Assembly (NCBI GenBank): GCA_040007395.1 | Contig: JBDTVG010000242.1 | Span: 1 to 64,000, forward strand | Reading direction: 5' to 3' | DNA: 64,000 nucleotides | Source: DATGFK01 sp040007395 | GTDB taxonomy: Bacteria > Chloroflexota > Anaerolineae > Aggregatilineales > UBA2796 | Part shown: in pieces, positions 8,871-18,005 of the stretch | Layout of the letters: each line of letters starts with the position of its first letter | How positions within the stretch are numbered: position 1 is the first letter of the stretch | Made by a program: the position numbers and the translations under genes | The notes under the pieces: model-generated | The model's database searches: none | Seen by the model: only the letters and a program-made list of their open reading frames with translations | Told to the model about the DNA's origin: nothing

Positions 8871-9677
8871 TTGGATAAACAACGCAGCCGGAACTCCGTC
8901 CCCTCAACCCTATACACCGAAGAATATTTTCTGACAGCCTGTGAGGGTTACGATGAATTTATTGCCACAGAAGGAGAACATCTCTCTCGACGCTTGAATG
9001 CCGCTTTTGCATTGGCGGCTGTCGAACCGGGAATGAAAGTGCTGGATGTCGGCTGCGGACGCGGCGAGATCCTGCGGCACTGTGCGCGGCTTGGCGCGGA
9101 CGCTTACGGGATTGATTACGCGATTGTCGCTGTGCAGTTCTCGCAGGAGATTGTACAGGATGAAATACAGGCTCCCGGTCATACGGGGGTCTCGCAGGCT
9201 GATGCCAAGAAACTTCCTTTTCCCACCGGATATTTTGACCGCGTGCTGATGTTCGATGTCGTGGAACATCTGTATCCTTGGGAATTGCAAGAAGCACTAC
9301 TTGAGATTAATCGCGTCCTTAAGCCAGACGGACGCTTTATTGTCCATACGGCTCCGAATGCGTGGTACGACAAGTATGCTTACCCAATCGTCCGCGCTTT
9401 CCGCACGATGATGGGACAAGGCGCACACTACCCATCTAATCCCCGTGCGTTTCTGGTCGATGTGAATCAGGATGTCCACGTCAACGAGCAATCGCTGGTC
9501 AGTATGCGCCGGACTCTGGCAAAAGCGGGATTTGCCAGCCGTGTCTGGCTGGACTCGCCGCCGCAAGGCAAGCAGGGTAATATTCTGCTAGATACGGTAC
9601 GCGATGCGTTGTTCCGTTGGGTGCCTTTCCGCTGGTTCTTTGAGCGGGAAGTGTTCGCCATCGCCTCGAAACGCTAG
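8871..9677 (+). CDS. class I SAM-dependent methyltransferase
   Basis: The protein has about 268 aa and a Methyltransf_11/25-type Rossmann domain: motif I VLDVGCGRGEILR, an acidic residue after strand 2 (YGIDYA), motif II KLPFPTGYFDRVLMFDVVEH and motif III LLEINRVLKPDGRFIV. The C-terminal third (from about residue 160) is the variable substrate part. Small-molecule, lipid or sugar substrates are all possible. The start at TTG 8871 is chosen because GGAG lies 6 bases before it and because the upstream ATG 8844 is inside the promoter's -10 box. The sortase gene follows 23 bases downstream, so the two are probably co-transcribed. Confidence 0.85.
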   Translation: MDKQRSRNSVPSTLYTEEYFLTACEGYDEFIATEGEHLSRRLNAAFALAAVEPGMKVLDVGCGRGEILRHCARLGADAYGIDYAIVAVQFSQEIVQDEIQAPGHTGVSQADAKKLPFPTGYFDRVLMFDVVEHLYPWELQEALLEINRVLKPDGRFIVHTAPNAWYDKYAYPIVRAFRTMMGQGAHYPSNPRAFLVDVNQDVHVNEQSLVSMRRTLAKAGFASRVWLDSPPQGKQGNILLDTVRDALFRWVPFRWFFEREVFAIASKR

Positions 9678-9700
9678 GGCAACGGATATTACTGGCTGCT

Positions 9701-10756
9701 ATGCGCGACAAACGCCCGGTTGACGAACTCTCCATCGAGGAGCTAGAGCGCGTCCTTGCCATCCGCAAGCGTGAGGCGCGGTTGGCACAGTTGCGCCGCT
9801 ACGAGGGGGCAGGCCGGATCGTTGGGCCGGGTGAGAAAGCGCCTATTGTCTTCGATACTGCTGAAACTTTGAATCCACCTATTCAAGACTCTGCGCCGCA
9901 GCCTGTCGAACCAGCCAAAACAAACGAGGACACCGCGCCTTACTTCGAGGATGAACTCGATGCACAACGCCAGAAACGGCTGGCGGAAAATCCCGACAAG
10001 CGCACCGACGGTAAAAGTGGAGGAGCGTTGCTCTGGAATCGGCTGCTACTACTGGTCGAGATTGCAGCGGTAGTTGGCTTGGTCTACCTGTTGGCGGGCT
10101 TGCTCCAATCGTTTCAGGCAGTGTCGCAGGCTTCCGCCGATATACAGTCGCAGTCGCAGGCAACCGCCTTCGCCCGCTTGATCCCGCCGACCGCCACACC
10201 AGTGATTAACATTGGATCGGTGGTTTTGCCAGTCGGTCACGTAGTTAACGTCAAGAATGATATTGTAGTGTCCTATGCGTTCAATCTTGACGAAGTACCC
10301 GCCCAATATCGCGATCAGTTTCGCACGCTGGTAGCACAGTCACAAATCCAACCCGCGCCGAGTGCCGCTGAACCAGTGCGTATGCAAGTTCCGAAGATCA
10401 AGGTTGACAGCACGGTACTCGTTGGTGACACTTGGAATGAACTGCAACGCGGTGTGGGGCATCACATTGGTAGCGTAAATCCGGGTGAACGGGGTAATAT
10501 GGTGCTCTCGGCGCACAACGATATTTACAACGAAATCTTCAAGGATCTTGATAAATTGGAGCCGGGGGATACGGTAACAGTCAGCACGACTACCAAAGAC
10601 TATACTTACGTGGTACAGGGTCGGCAGATTGTTGCTCCCACGGATGTATGGGTACTAGAGTCGCGGGGAGATTCCAAACAGCTTACCTTGATCTCATGCT
10701 ATCCATATCGGGTGGACACTAAACGCATTGTCGTGTTCGCCACGTTGCAATCGTAA
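9701..10756 (+). CDS. sortase (class D/E-like cysteine transpeptidase)
   Basis: The protein has 351 aa. A charged cytoplasmic N-terminus of about 105 residues is unusually long for a sortase. It is followed by one transmembrane helix (about residues 110-134) and an extracellular sortase barrel. The catalytic triad can be placed: His272 in LSAHND, Cys333 in LTLISCYPY (the usual TLxTC motif, here TLISC) and Arg342 in TKRIVVFA. Sortases cut a C-terminal sorting signal and join the protein to a surface acceptor; in Chloroflexota, which lack a classical Gram-positive wall, the acceptor is unclear. No LPxTG-type substrate gene is evident next to it. Confidence 0.88.
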   Translation: MRDKRPVDELSIEELERVLAIRKREARLAQLRRYEGAGRIVGPGEKAPIVFDTAETLNPPIQDSAPQPVEPAKTNEDTAPYFEDELDAQRQKRLAENPDKRTDGKSGGALLWNRLLLLVEIAAVVGLVYLLAGLLQSFQAVSQASADIQSQSQATAFARLIPPTATPVINIGSVVLPVGHVVNVKNDIVVSYAFNLDEVPAQYRDQFRTLVAQSQIQPAPSAAEPVRMQVPKIKVDSTVLVGDTWNELQRGVGHHIGSVNPGERGNMVLSAHNDIYNEIFKDLDKLEPGDTVTVSTTTKDYTYVVQGRQIVAPTDVWVLESRGDSKQLTLISCYPYRVDTKRIVVFATLQS

Positions 10757-10854
10757 CTATTGTAGTGATTAACTCGCCCGGACGGTCTGTTCGAGGCGAT
10801 TATTGATCTGAGTTTAAACAACATTCTACGCTAATCAATCAGGGAGTTATTTTC

Positions 10855-11175
10855 ATGGCAAAGAAAAAGAGCAGGCGGCCTAATCTGTCGCAGGAGACGT
10901 TAGAACGCGCCCGCGCCGAAATGCGCGGCGATCTCACGCCGATAACCGAAGCGCCACTCACGACCAATGGATCGCCTGCTGTCGTCGCCGCGAGAACTAA
11001 GGTTAAACGCACTGGCAGCGCTGCGCTGGCAACCCGGCATATTCCCAGCACTCAGGAACTGATGAGCGAATATGCCTATGTGTTGCAAGATCTCCGCAAT
11101 CTGGCGATTTTGGCAGCCGTGCTAATGCTGATTATCATTGTTGCAGCGGTGGCCTTGCCCCGTCCAACAGGCTGA
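10855..11175 (+). CDS. small single-pass membrane protein, function unknown
   Basis: The protein has 106 aa. A basic N-terminus (MAKKKSRRPNLSQ) and a polar, Ala/Thr-rich middle precede one C-terminal membrane helix (LAILAAVLMLIIIVAAVAL). A GGGAG sequence lies about 10 bases before the ATG. Its topology resembles a tail-anchored protein. No family is recognised. It lies in line with the sortase gene, but about 100 bases separate them. Confidence 0.6.
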   Translation: MAKKKSRRPNLSQETLERARAEMRGDLTPITEAPLTTNGSPAVVAARTKVKRTGSAALATRHIPSTQELMSEYAYVLQDLRNLAILAAVLMLIIIVAAVALPRPTG

Positions 11176-11223
11176 TCAGCGTAAAAGACGAGCATTGGCT
11201 CACGCGAAAACCGTCTAAATTTA

Positions 11224-11268
11224 CCTCACCTCTGACTTCCTCTCCGCGAACAGAAAGAGGGAGTCTAG
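11224..11268 (-). repeat. copy of a dispersed palindromic intergenic repeat
   Basis: Read on the minus strand this is an imperfect hairpin (core CTCTCCGCGAACAGA) followed by a GGAGAGG...GGTGAGG tail. The same layout occurs at 40900 (plus strand), 46521 and, in part, 32737. This copy lies between the small membrane gene and the DUF4241-like gene. Confidence 0.5.
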
Positions 11269-11304
11269 AGGTCTTGTCTGCTAAACAAACCTTTCATTAG
11301 TCAT

Positions 11305-11859
11305 ATGAATATTGACACCTTTTTCTCGCAACCTTTTTCTGAAACAGCTTATTCTCAGGTTCAAGAGAGTGATTGGCTTGATGCCGGAACGCTTTCGATA
11401 GTATCCACTCGGATTTCTATAGGTGATGCTATTCTTTTTCCGGGCGACCAAGCGGAGTTTGAGATTGTAAATGGCCTATATACAATACAAGCGAAGGGAA
11501 TTGATTATGGCAATCACCGTCGCATTTCCCGCTTAAGAGCATTTCACACTCCATCACGTTTTGACACATCATATTTTGCGAGCATTTCTGTAGATTTCGC
11601 CGTCGTCGGTATTTGTGACCCCACTGTTTTTCTTCAAGCCCTTAAGCATAATACTAAGGAAGGGACAGATTTGACCCTTTATAAGACTTTGTATTCAGAC
11701 CCGCTTGAGGCTTTATACGGTGCAATAACTTTGGACAACCAACAGATGATTTTTGTAAAATCAGGTTGGGGTGACGGTCATTACGACATTTATCAGCTTC
11801 ATTCTGGTGGTCAGCTACTTGGTCTTGAGACTGTTTTCATAGATCCCAAAGATCAATAA
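11305..11859 (+). CDS. DUF4241-like protein
   Basis: The protein has 184 aa with no signal peptide or membrane helix. The N-terminal part (GTLSIVSTRISIGDAILFP), the SVDFAVVGICDP block and the C-terminal SGWGDGHYDIYQL block resemble DUF4241. That family is found alone and as a possible immunity-type domain in polymorphic toxin loci (family knowledge). No toxin gene is visible next to it. The gene is visibly poorer in GC than the flanking membrane genes, which suggests acquisition. The assignment rests on motif memory only. Confidence 0.5.
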   Translation: MNIDTFFSQPFSETAYSQVQESDWLDAGTLSIVSTRISIGDAILFPGDQAEFEIVNGLYTIQAKGIDYGNHRRISRLRAFHTPSRFDTSYFASISVDFAVVGICDPTVFLQALKHNTKEGTDLTLYKTLYSDPLEALYGAITLDNQQMIFVKSGWGDGHYDIYQLHSGGQLLGLETVFIDPKDQ

Positions 11860-11895
11860 CAGGTAGCTACTATATGATTAATCTTGGCATCTTAA

Positions 11896-14286
11896 ATGGA
11901 TAGACAACGCCTTTTGCGGGCTGTTGGTCTATTTGGGTTGCTAGTTGCCGTGTACTTCCTGACCTACACTGGCGATCCAGTCAGCACGGACGAACTGCTC
12001 ATGTTCGACGGGGCGCACAGCTTTCTGCATGGTAGATCGCTGGAACTAGCTTACACCAGCGAGTTCAGGCCGTACAGTACACCGCCGGGATATGCACCCG
12101 TGATTGGGCTGGATACCGAGCCGATGCAAGCCTTTGTAGCGACCCCATTGCTGTGGCTCGCGGAGCATATTCCCGGCATCGGTATGATGCAGCTTGCTTG
12201 GACACTGAATATCTTCGCGACGGCTTTGACCGCTGTAGTGCTGTATTACTATGGTGTAGTGCTTGGCTACCGGGATCGGGCGGCGATCTTGACCGCTTTG
12301 GCGTTTGGGCTGGCAACTTATGCGTGGCCCTACAGCAAAATGTTCTTCCGCGAACCGCTGTTTACTCTACTGATTCTGATCTGCGCCTATGGGTTGGAAC
12401 GGTGGCGGCAACAGATCGAAGGGATCGAAGGACAGCGTTTTCGACTTAGCTCATTTGTCGGTTGGCTGGTGTTAGCCTTACTCACGCTGGTGCTAGCAAT
12501 GCTAACTAAGCAAACTAGCCTACTTGTTGCGCCTGTCCTGATTCTGGTGGCGCTACCGGGACGTGTACGGCGGTTGCTCAACTGGCGAATTGTGGCAGTT
12601 GTGATCCTCGTGTTGGCGGGAATTGGCCTTTTTGCACAGGTCTACCAGCAAAGTTTTTCGGGCAATCGCTACAATATTTTGGCACGGTTGGGCATAATCG
12701 ATTTGTCGTATGTACCACTGGCGCTCCCGGCGTACCTGATTAGCCCCGGCTTTAGTATCTGGGCGTTTTCGCCTGTGCTGCTATTGGGCTTCGCCGGATT
12801 TTATAGCTTGCTGCGCCAAGGTCGTTTGCGACAGGCATTGGTTCCACTGACGTTTCTACTGTCGTTGGCACTCGGTTACAGTATCTTTCAGGGATCAAAC
12901 TGGTATGGCGGTACAGGTTGGGGGCCACGCTATCTGCTACCTGTTGTACCATTTCTGGCGTTGTGGCTGCTGCCTATCGCCGACGCAATATTGACTCGCG
13001 GCTTGGCAGCGTGGAAGCAAGCTGTGATTGTCGGCGTAGGCGCGTTAAGTATCTTCGTGCAGGTAATCGGCGTGACTGTCTCGTTACAAGAATTTCCCGG
13101 CTACCTGTACGCCGAAGGGGTGGCATTGGGGCATTCGTTAGCTCCTTGGCAAGCGGGTGTCTGGAACCCCCTGTACAATCCGATCTTCGTACTGGCTCAT
13201 CGCATCAACAGCCCCTCGCCGATTGCTTGGGTGCTAAACGGAACAGGTGCGATAGTCATCCCATTATGCTTGATCACGATTGGTACTGGCGTAGTGGTAC
13301 TTGTTCGGCGCTGCACCTCGTGGCGTGGCTTTGGGCTATCGGCGGCAGCGGTGGGCGTAAGTCTCGCCGCGACATGTCTGCTCGGCTTAGGCAGCTATTA
13401 CCACGATCTGCGCTTCCGAGGCAACGATACGATCTTATGGCAAATTTTGGATAAGCTCAATGTGGGGATGCAGTCTGGCGATGCGGTGCTGCTCAATGAC
13501 AATTATTTTGTGCGTTTCCTGATGAATTACTACAAACGTCCAGAGCCAATTTATGCCATGCTGGATGCTCCCGGCGAACGGTTGGGCGATAACGCTAGCC
13601 CAGAGATCGTGACCGCCAATCCTGAACTACAAGCGCACACCTATGATGCCGTCATGCTGCCCCGACTCGCCGCTACTACATCACGTTGGTGGTACATCAC
13701 CGAGATGGGACCTTACTCGAAGGATCGGCTGCGACCTACCGAGCACTATCTAGTGCGACATTATTTTCCAGCTCAAGAATTAGTGACTGATGTTTCAGCA
13801 CGGCTGATCACCTTTGCCCCGATCAACGCCCCGCCGGATAGTGTCCCGCCGTGGCCTGAACATAAGGTCGGCACGGACTTTGGCTCCGCTACGTTGGTCG
13901 GCTACGATCTGCCGCTTGGGGATGCGGTTCGTGCGGGTACGCTGCTGCCGATCTCGTTATTGTGGCGGCATGATGGCTGGCCCGCCGATCTATCACCCTT
14001 CGATTACAGCATCAATGTCTCACTGATCAACCATGAAGGCGCAACAGTGGCACAGCGAGCCATGCCCCCGCTAAGTACATTTGCGCCGATGTCAACATGG
14101 GTTAAAGGTGGCTATTATCGCGACAATCACGCGCTCGAACTGCCCCCCAATTTACCAGCAGGCGATTATACGTTGTGGGTGCTAGTCTACGATTGGAGCA
14201 GGAATACCAATCTGCCAGTACGTAATGCTGCCCCAAATGCTCCTGCCGACCATATGGTGCTTGGAACCATTCATATAGGCAATTAG
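11896..14286 (+). CDS. large GT-C-fold glycosyltransferase-like membrane protein (GT39/ArnT-like)
   Basis: The protein has 796 aa. The first two thirds contain about 11-12 hydrophobic helices. The first extracytoplasmic loop holds an acidic pair (TDELLMFDGAH), as expected for GT-C glycosyltransferases that use polyprenyl-phosphate sugars. From about residue 640 a soluble beta-sandwich-like domain follows (FGSATLVGYDLPLGD, ISLLWRHDGW, LPPNLPAGDYTLWVLVYD). This two-part layout is common in Chloroflexota membrane proteins annotated as GT39-like (family knowledge). It probably glycosylates a surface polymer or protein; donor and acceptor are unknown. It is the last gene of the plus-strand run and converges on the epimerase gene. 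Confidence 0.68.
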   Translation: MDRQRLLRAVGLFGLLVAVYFLTYTGDPVSTDELLMFDGAHSFLHGRSLELAYTSEFRPYSTPPGYAPVIGLDTEPMQAFVATPLLWLAEHIPGIGMMQLAWTLNIFATALTAVVLYYYGVVLGYRDRAAILTALAFGLATYAWPYSKMFFREPLFTLLILICAYGLERWRQQIEGIEGQRFRLSSFVGWLVLALLTLVLAMLTKQTSLLVAPVLILVALPGRVRRLLNWRIVAVVILVLAGIGLFAQVYQQSFSGNRYNILARLGIIDLSYVPLALPAYLISPGFSIWAFSPVLLLGFAGFYSLLRQGRLRQALVPLTFLLSLALGYSIFQGSNWYGGTGWGPRYLLPVVPFLALWLLPIADAILTRGLAAWKQAVIVGVGALSIFVQVIGVTVSLQEFPGYLYAEGVALGHSLAPWQAGVWNPLYNPIFVLAHRINSPSPIAWVLNGTGAIVIPLCLITIGTGVVVLVRRCTSWRGFGLSAAAVGVSLAATCLLGLGSYYHDLRFRGNDTILWQILDKLNVGMQSGDAVLLNDNYFVRFLMNYYKRPEPIYAMLDAPGERLGDNASPEIVTANPELQAHTYDAVMLPRLAATTSRWWYITEMGPYSKDRLRPTEHYLVRHYFPAQELVTDVSARLITFAPINAPPDSVPPWPEHKVGTDFGSATLVGYDLPLGDAVRAGTLLPISLLWRHDGWPADLSPFDYSINVSLINHEGATVAQRAMPPLSTFAPMSTWVKGGYYRDNHALELPPNLPAGDYTLWVLVYDWSRNTNLPVRNAAPNAPADHMVLGTIHIGN

Positions 14287-14288
14287 GG

Positions 14289-14738
14289 TTAATCGATAGT
14301 TGATACAGGCCGCTCATACAGTTCCACTAGCACACCAAACGCACTTTTCGGATGAACAAAGCAATAGCGGATTCCCTCAGCATTGACCTTTGGTATGTCG
14401 TTGATTAGCTCGATCCCGTGTTCGGTTAGACGCTGCATAGTAGCCGTAATGTTCTCTACGGCGATACATAGGTGGTGCATTCCTTCGCCGCGCTTGGCAA
14501 GATACTTCGCTACGCCGCTGCTGTCATTGGTCGGCGCTAGCAGCTCGATCTCGCTTTCACCCAGTGGCAGAAACGCGATCTCGACTTCTTCGCTTTCATT
14601 ACGTTCGACTTTGCCCAGCGGTAGCCCCAGCGCAGTATGCCAGAAGGCTAGGGCGGCTTCTATATCCTCGACGACAATCGCCAGATGATCGAGGCGCATC
14701 GTTTGTGTGATCGGTGTATTGTGTGTGCTCTGTACCAC
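14289..14738 (-). CDS. mce: methylmalonyl-CoA epimerase
   Basis: This 149-aa VOC-superfamily protein has two beta-alpha-beta-beta-beta repeats. The metal-binding residues fit the family: His in LDHLAIVV, Glu in ESEIELLAP, His in GMHHLCIAV and Glu in VLVELYERP. It interconverts (2R)- and (2S)-methylmalonyl-CoA, feeding the B12-dependent mutase in propionate metabolism. Its presence agrees with the B12 salvage operon 4 kb away. The mutase genes are not in the window. ATG 14699 (MRLDHLAI) is an alternative start that removes a short non-conserved leader. Confidence 0.85.
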   Translation of the reverse strand: MVQSTHNTPITQTMRLDHLAIVVEDIEAALAFWHTALGLPLGKVERNESEEVEIAFLPLGESEIELLAPTNDSSGVAKYLAKRGEGMHHLCIAVENITATMQRLTEHGIELINDIPKVNAEGIRYCFVHPKSAFGVLVELYERPVSTID

Positions 14739-14823
14739 GTTATTTATCCTTATTGGTTTGTCCGGCTTTTTCCGATTGTAACGTATATGCTATACTGCAT
14801 TTACCCGACAGATTGCTCTTTTC

Positions 14824-14854
14824 GGGTTTGTGTGACGTTGGATGACACAAACCC
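14824..14854. promoter_or_regulatory. 10-bp perfect inverted repeat in the divergent mce/ATPase intergenic region
   Basis: GGGTTTGTGT and ACACAAACCC are separated by 11 bases. The repeat lies about 85 bases before the ATPase ATG and next to a TATACT-like box near 14790. It could be an operator or a leader hairpin. No T-run follows, so a terminator is unlikely. Confidence 0.4.
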
Positions 14855-14938
14855 ATCTTACACTGCAAGGCAGTTAGCCCTTTATCGTCTCCGTAAAGAC
14901 TGTTAAGATTGCTATTATTGCCGGAGCATTCCAACATT

Positions 14939-16042
14939 ATGACCAGACCGGGTGGATCAAACGCTATGCAAAATTACCGTATGACGGGCGACCCGCGTCG
15001 CCGCCAGACGCGAGATTACCGCTACACGCTGACAAACAGCTTGCTCACTAACCTACACCGAGGCGAGTGCTGCGCGGTTGTTGGTGTAGGAAGTTGCGGC
15101 AAGTCGCGCCTGCTGCGCCATTTGGCTCGTCCCGAAACGCTGGAATATCATCTCGGTGATGCTGGCTATGACCACATGATTGTGCTGGTCGAGTGTAATT
15201 CGTGGAGCAGCGATACGATCTGGGCTGCCTATGAAGGTATTGCCCGCAGCCTGATTCAGACGATGGAAAACGTCACACATCCAGCGCTTCAAAATGCGCG
15301 GCATGATCTTCAAGATTTGTATGAGGCGATCATCAGTAATCATGACATCGCCTATGCCCATTTGCAGGCCGGACTTGGCCCGCTGCTGAACGGCACCCAG
15401 TTGAACCTGACTTTGTGCTTCGACGAGTTTGACTTTGTATTCGAACGCTTCGACGCGCAGTTGTTTCGTAATTTGCGTGCGCTGCGCGACTCTTACAAAT
15501 ATCGCCTAACGTATATGGTAGCCACACGCAAGCAAATTCCTTACCAGCGCCCAGAAGATCAATGGCCCGAAGTCGAAACATTCTACGAATTGTTTTCCGA
15601 TAATACGTTTGCGATTGGCCCGTATGATGCAAAAGATGCGACGGATATGCTGCTCGATCTGGAGAAGCGCTATGAATATCCACTGCGGACTCGCACCCGT
15701 GAAATGATCATCGAAGTCACAGGTGGACATCCCGGTTTGATCGGCGCGTCTTTTCGGCATTTGGAGCAGGTAAAGAATCAACCTCAAACTATTCAACAAA
15801 TGCTGCTATTGCTGATCAATGATACGACAACGAGAGAATGCAAGAAAATCTGGGATCCGCTGCGCCCCGGCGAACGGATCGTACTCAAGCGCATTGCGAC
15901 CCATAACCGTCCCAGTAAGGATGAAGCGACTTCGATGGCGGAACTAAAATCGAAGGGATTGGTTCATGAACTGGATCAACGGGGCAGCGCCGAAATCTTC
16001 AGCCCGATCTTCCGAGAATATGTGCGTCACACCGAAGACTGA
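14939..16042 (+). CDS. orphan AAA/STAND-type ATPase
   Basis: The protein has about 367 aa. A Walker A motif (VVGVGSCGKSRLLRHLA) lies near residue 50 and a Walker B motif (LTLCFDEFDFVF) near residue 160. After the ATPase core comes a GGHPGLIGASFRHLE block typical of the helical part of AAA_16/MNS-type STAND ATPases. The C-terminal region, with VHELDQRGSAEIFSPIF, looks like a winged helix. There are no TPR, WD or effector domains. Such ATPases act as molecular switches, but the target is unknown here. The first plausible ATG (14939) is used; TTG 14909 is in frame upstream and ATG 14966 downstream. Confidence 0.7.
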   Translation: MTRPGGSNAMQNYRMTGDPRRRQTRDYRYTLTNSLLTNLHRGECCAVVGVGSCGKSRLLRHLARPETLEYHLGDAGYDHMIVLVECNSWSSDTIWAAYEGIARSLIQTMENVTHPALQNARHDLQDLYEAIISNHDIAYAHLQAGLGPLLNGTQLNLTLCFDEFDFVFERFDAQLFRNLRALRDSYKYRLTYMVATRKQIPYQRPEDQWPEVETFYELFSDNTFAIGPYDAKDATDMLLDLEKRYEYPLRTRTREMIIEVTGGHPGLIGASFRHLEQVKNQPQTIQQMLLLLINDTTTRECKKIWDPLRPGERIVLKRIATHNRPSKDEATSMAELKSKGLVHELDQRGSAEIFSPIFREYVRHTED

Positions 16043-16121
16043 TCGTGTAGGATGGCATTACTTGGAGTACCTTTCATGAGGCGAGGGGATACGAGCATAA
16101 GTGCAATAAACCAGTATCGCC

Positions 16122-16173
16122 AAGACCCCTAAGTTCTGCATTTCCCCCAACATGCAGCTTACTTGGGGGTCTT
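16122..16173. terminator. strong two-way terminator hairpin between convergent genes
   Basis: AAGACCCCTAAGT pairs with ACTTGGGGGTCTT (13 bp, one G-T pair). Inside it a second stem, CTGCAT/ATGCAG, stacks on the first. AGTTTT follows on the plus strand. It lies 80 bases after the ATPase stop and 50 before the treS stop, so it can serve both genes. Confidence 0.75.
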
Positions 16174-16223
16174 AGTTTTATCACTCCTTCAAAATTTGAG
16201 ACGGCTTAAGTTTCACCCTTGCC

Positions 16224-17861
16224 TTAGACGGCTTTCTCTAGCCGGAACCAATAGAACGAATGCGGGCCAAGTGTGACAAAATAGGGCAGTTCACCGATAG
16301 GTGGAAAGCGTGTCTCGCCAAAAAGTTCTACGGGTGTATATCCGGCAAATACACTCAGATCGAGTTCGGCGGGTTGCACAAAACGCGACAAGTTATTTAC
16401 ACACAGAATGTTTGAATCTCCGAGTGAACGGACAAAGGCTAGCACTTTGGTGTTGGTTGGCTGAAAAAACGTGATCGCGCCGCGTCCGAACACAGGATTG
16501 AGCTTACGAAGGTGGATCACACGCTTCATCCAGTTGAGCAGTGATGATGGTGTTCGCTGCTGCCCTTCAACATTGATCGCCATATAGCCGTAAACAGGGT
16601 CGCTGACCACTGGAGCATAGAGTTGGGCGCTATCTGCGTCGGAAAAGCCCGCGTTGCGATCAATGCTCCACTGCATCGGCGTGCGTACCCCATTGCGATC
16701 CCCCAGATAGATGTTATCACCCATCCCCAGTTCGTCGCCGTAGTAAATGACCGGGGAACCGGGCAGCGAAAATAGCAGTGCGTGCAGCAGTTCAATACGG
16801 CGGCGACCATTATCCAGCAATGGAGCCAACCGCCGCCGAATGCCCACATTGATCTTCATGCGTGGATCTTTGGCATACTCGGAATACATATAATCGCGCT
16901 CTTCGTTCGTGACCATTTCGAGCGTAAGTTCGTCATGGTTACGCAAAAACTGACACCATTGGCAGTCCTCAGGAATGGCTGGAGTCTGGTGGACAATATC
17001 GACAATCGGTAAGCGATCTTCTCTCCGTACTGCCATATATAGACGCGGCATAACTGGGAAGTTGAAGGCCATGTGGAACTCATCACCATCACCGAAATAG
17101 GCTCGGACATCGGAAGGCCATTGGTTCGCTTCCGCTAGCAAAATACGCCCTTTATACTTCTCGTCAATATGTTTTCGCATCCGCTTGAGATAGGCATGTG
17201 TCTCTGGCAGATTTTCGCAGTTCGTCCCTTCGCGCTCGTAAAGGTAAGGAACTGCGTCTGTCCGAAAGCCGTCTAACCCCAAATCCAGCCAATAGTCCAT
17301 CACCTTGAACATTGCCTTTTGGACGTGTGGATTGTCATAGTTCAGGTCGGGTTGGTGCGAAAAAAAGCGGTGCCAGAAATATGCGCCTGCCTGCTCATCC
17401 CACGTCCAGTTTGATCGCTCCGTATCGGTAAAGATAATTCGCGCTTCCTGATATTTTAGAGGGGTATCGCTCCATACATAGTAATCACGATAGGGCGACT
17501 TGGGATCGCTGCGCGCAGCCTGAAACCAAGGATGCTGGTCAGAGGTATGGTTGATTACTAGATCAGCAATAACCTTGAGACCGCGGCGATGCGCTGTTTT
17601 CAAGAACACTTTGAAGTCCTTGAGCGTCCCATAGTTGGGGTGGACATCATAGTAATCGGAGATGTCATAGCCGTCATCGCGTAAGGGCGAAGGATAAAAC
17701 GGCAGTAGCCAAATGCAATCGACACCTAATTTTTGAATATAGTCAAGCTTTTGCGTCAAACCCGGAAAGTCGCCAATGCCGTCACCGTTTGAGTCGAAAA
17801 AAGTCTTGATGGGAAGCTCATAAAATAGCGCATCTTTATACCACAATGAATCGTTTTGCAC
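16224..17861 (-). CDS. treS: trehalose synthase (maltose alpha-D-glucosyltransferase)
   Basis: This 545-aa GH13 protein matches TreS rather than plain alpha-amylase: WYKDALFYELPIKTFFDSN at the start, GIGDFPGLTQKLDYIQ, YDISDYYDVHPNYG and YVWSDTPLKYQEARIIFTDT. The catalytic residues are visible: nucleophile Asp in GLDGFRTDAVPYL, acid/base Glu in ILLAEANQW and the third Asp in FLRNHDELTLEM. It isomerises maltose and trehalose. Trehalose serves as an osmoprotectant, or as a route to glycogen through maltose-1-phosphate. No maltokinase domain is fused (the length is that of TreS alone) and no pep2 or glgE gene is adjacent. Confidence 0.92.
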   Translation of the reverse strand: MQNDSLWYKDALFYELPIKTFFDSNGDGIGDFPGLTQKLDYIQKLGVDCIWLLPFYPSPLRDDGYDISDYYDVHPNYGTLKDFKVFLKTAHRRGLKVIADLVINHTSDQHPWFQAARSDPKSPYRDYYVWSDTPLKYQEARIIFTDTERSNWTWDEQAGAYFWHRFFSHQPDLNYDNPHVQKAMFKVMDYWLDLGLDGFRTDAVPYLYEREGTNCENLPETHAYLKRMRKHIDEKYKGRILLAEANQWPSDVRAYFGDGDEFHMAFNFPVMPRLYMAVRREDRLPIVDIVHQTPAIPEDCQWCQFLRNHDELTLEMVTNEERDYMYSEYAKDPRMKINVGIRRRLAPLLDNGRRRIELLHALLFSLPGSPVIYYGDELGMGDNIYLGDRNGVRTPMQWSIDRNAGFSDADSAQLYAPVVSDPVYGYMAINVEGQQRTPSSLLNWMKRVIHLRKLNPVFGRGAITFFQPTNTKVLAFVRSLGDSNILCVNNLSRFVQPAELDLSVFAGYTPVELFGETRFPPIGELPYFVTLGPHSFYWFRLEKAV

Positions 17862-18005
17862 GGACTGGCCTCTTCATGTTGATGAAACTCGCTGGAATTA
17901 CCCTTAATTTTAACCGTTTGATGAATGTTTAAACAGAGTCAGGGCAAACGCATCAAAACCTGCCTCGCCGTTGGGACAACATTCTGTAGCTTGCTGCGGA
18001 GTAAT

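Noticed and set aside
8084..11859. Prophage or defence island suggested by BRO-like and DUF4241-like genes
   Set aside because: No integrase, capsid, toxin, nuclease or restriction genes; the neighbours are ordinary envelope genes.
14939..16042. STAND ATPase as a defence (Avs-like) gene
   Set aside because: No effector or sensor-repeat domains and no defence neighbours; a general regulatory ATPase is as likely.
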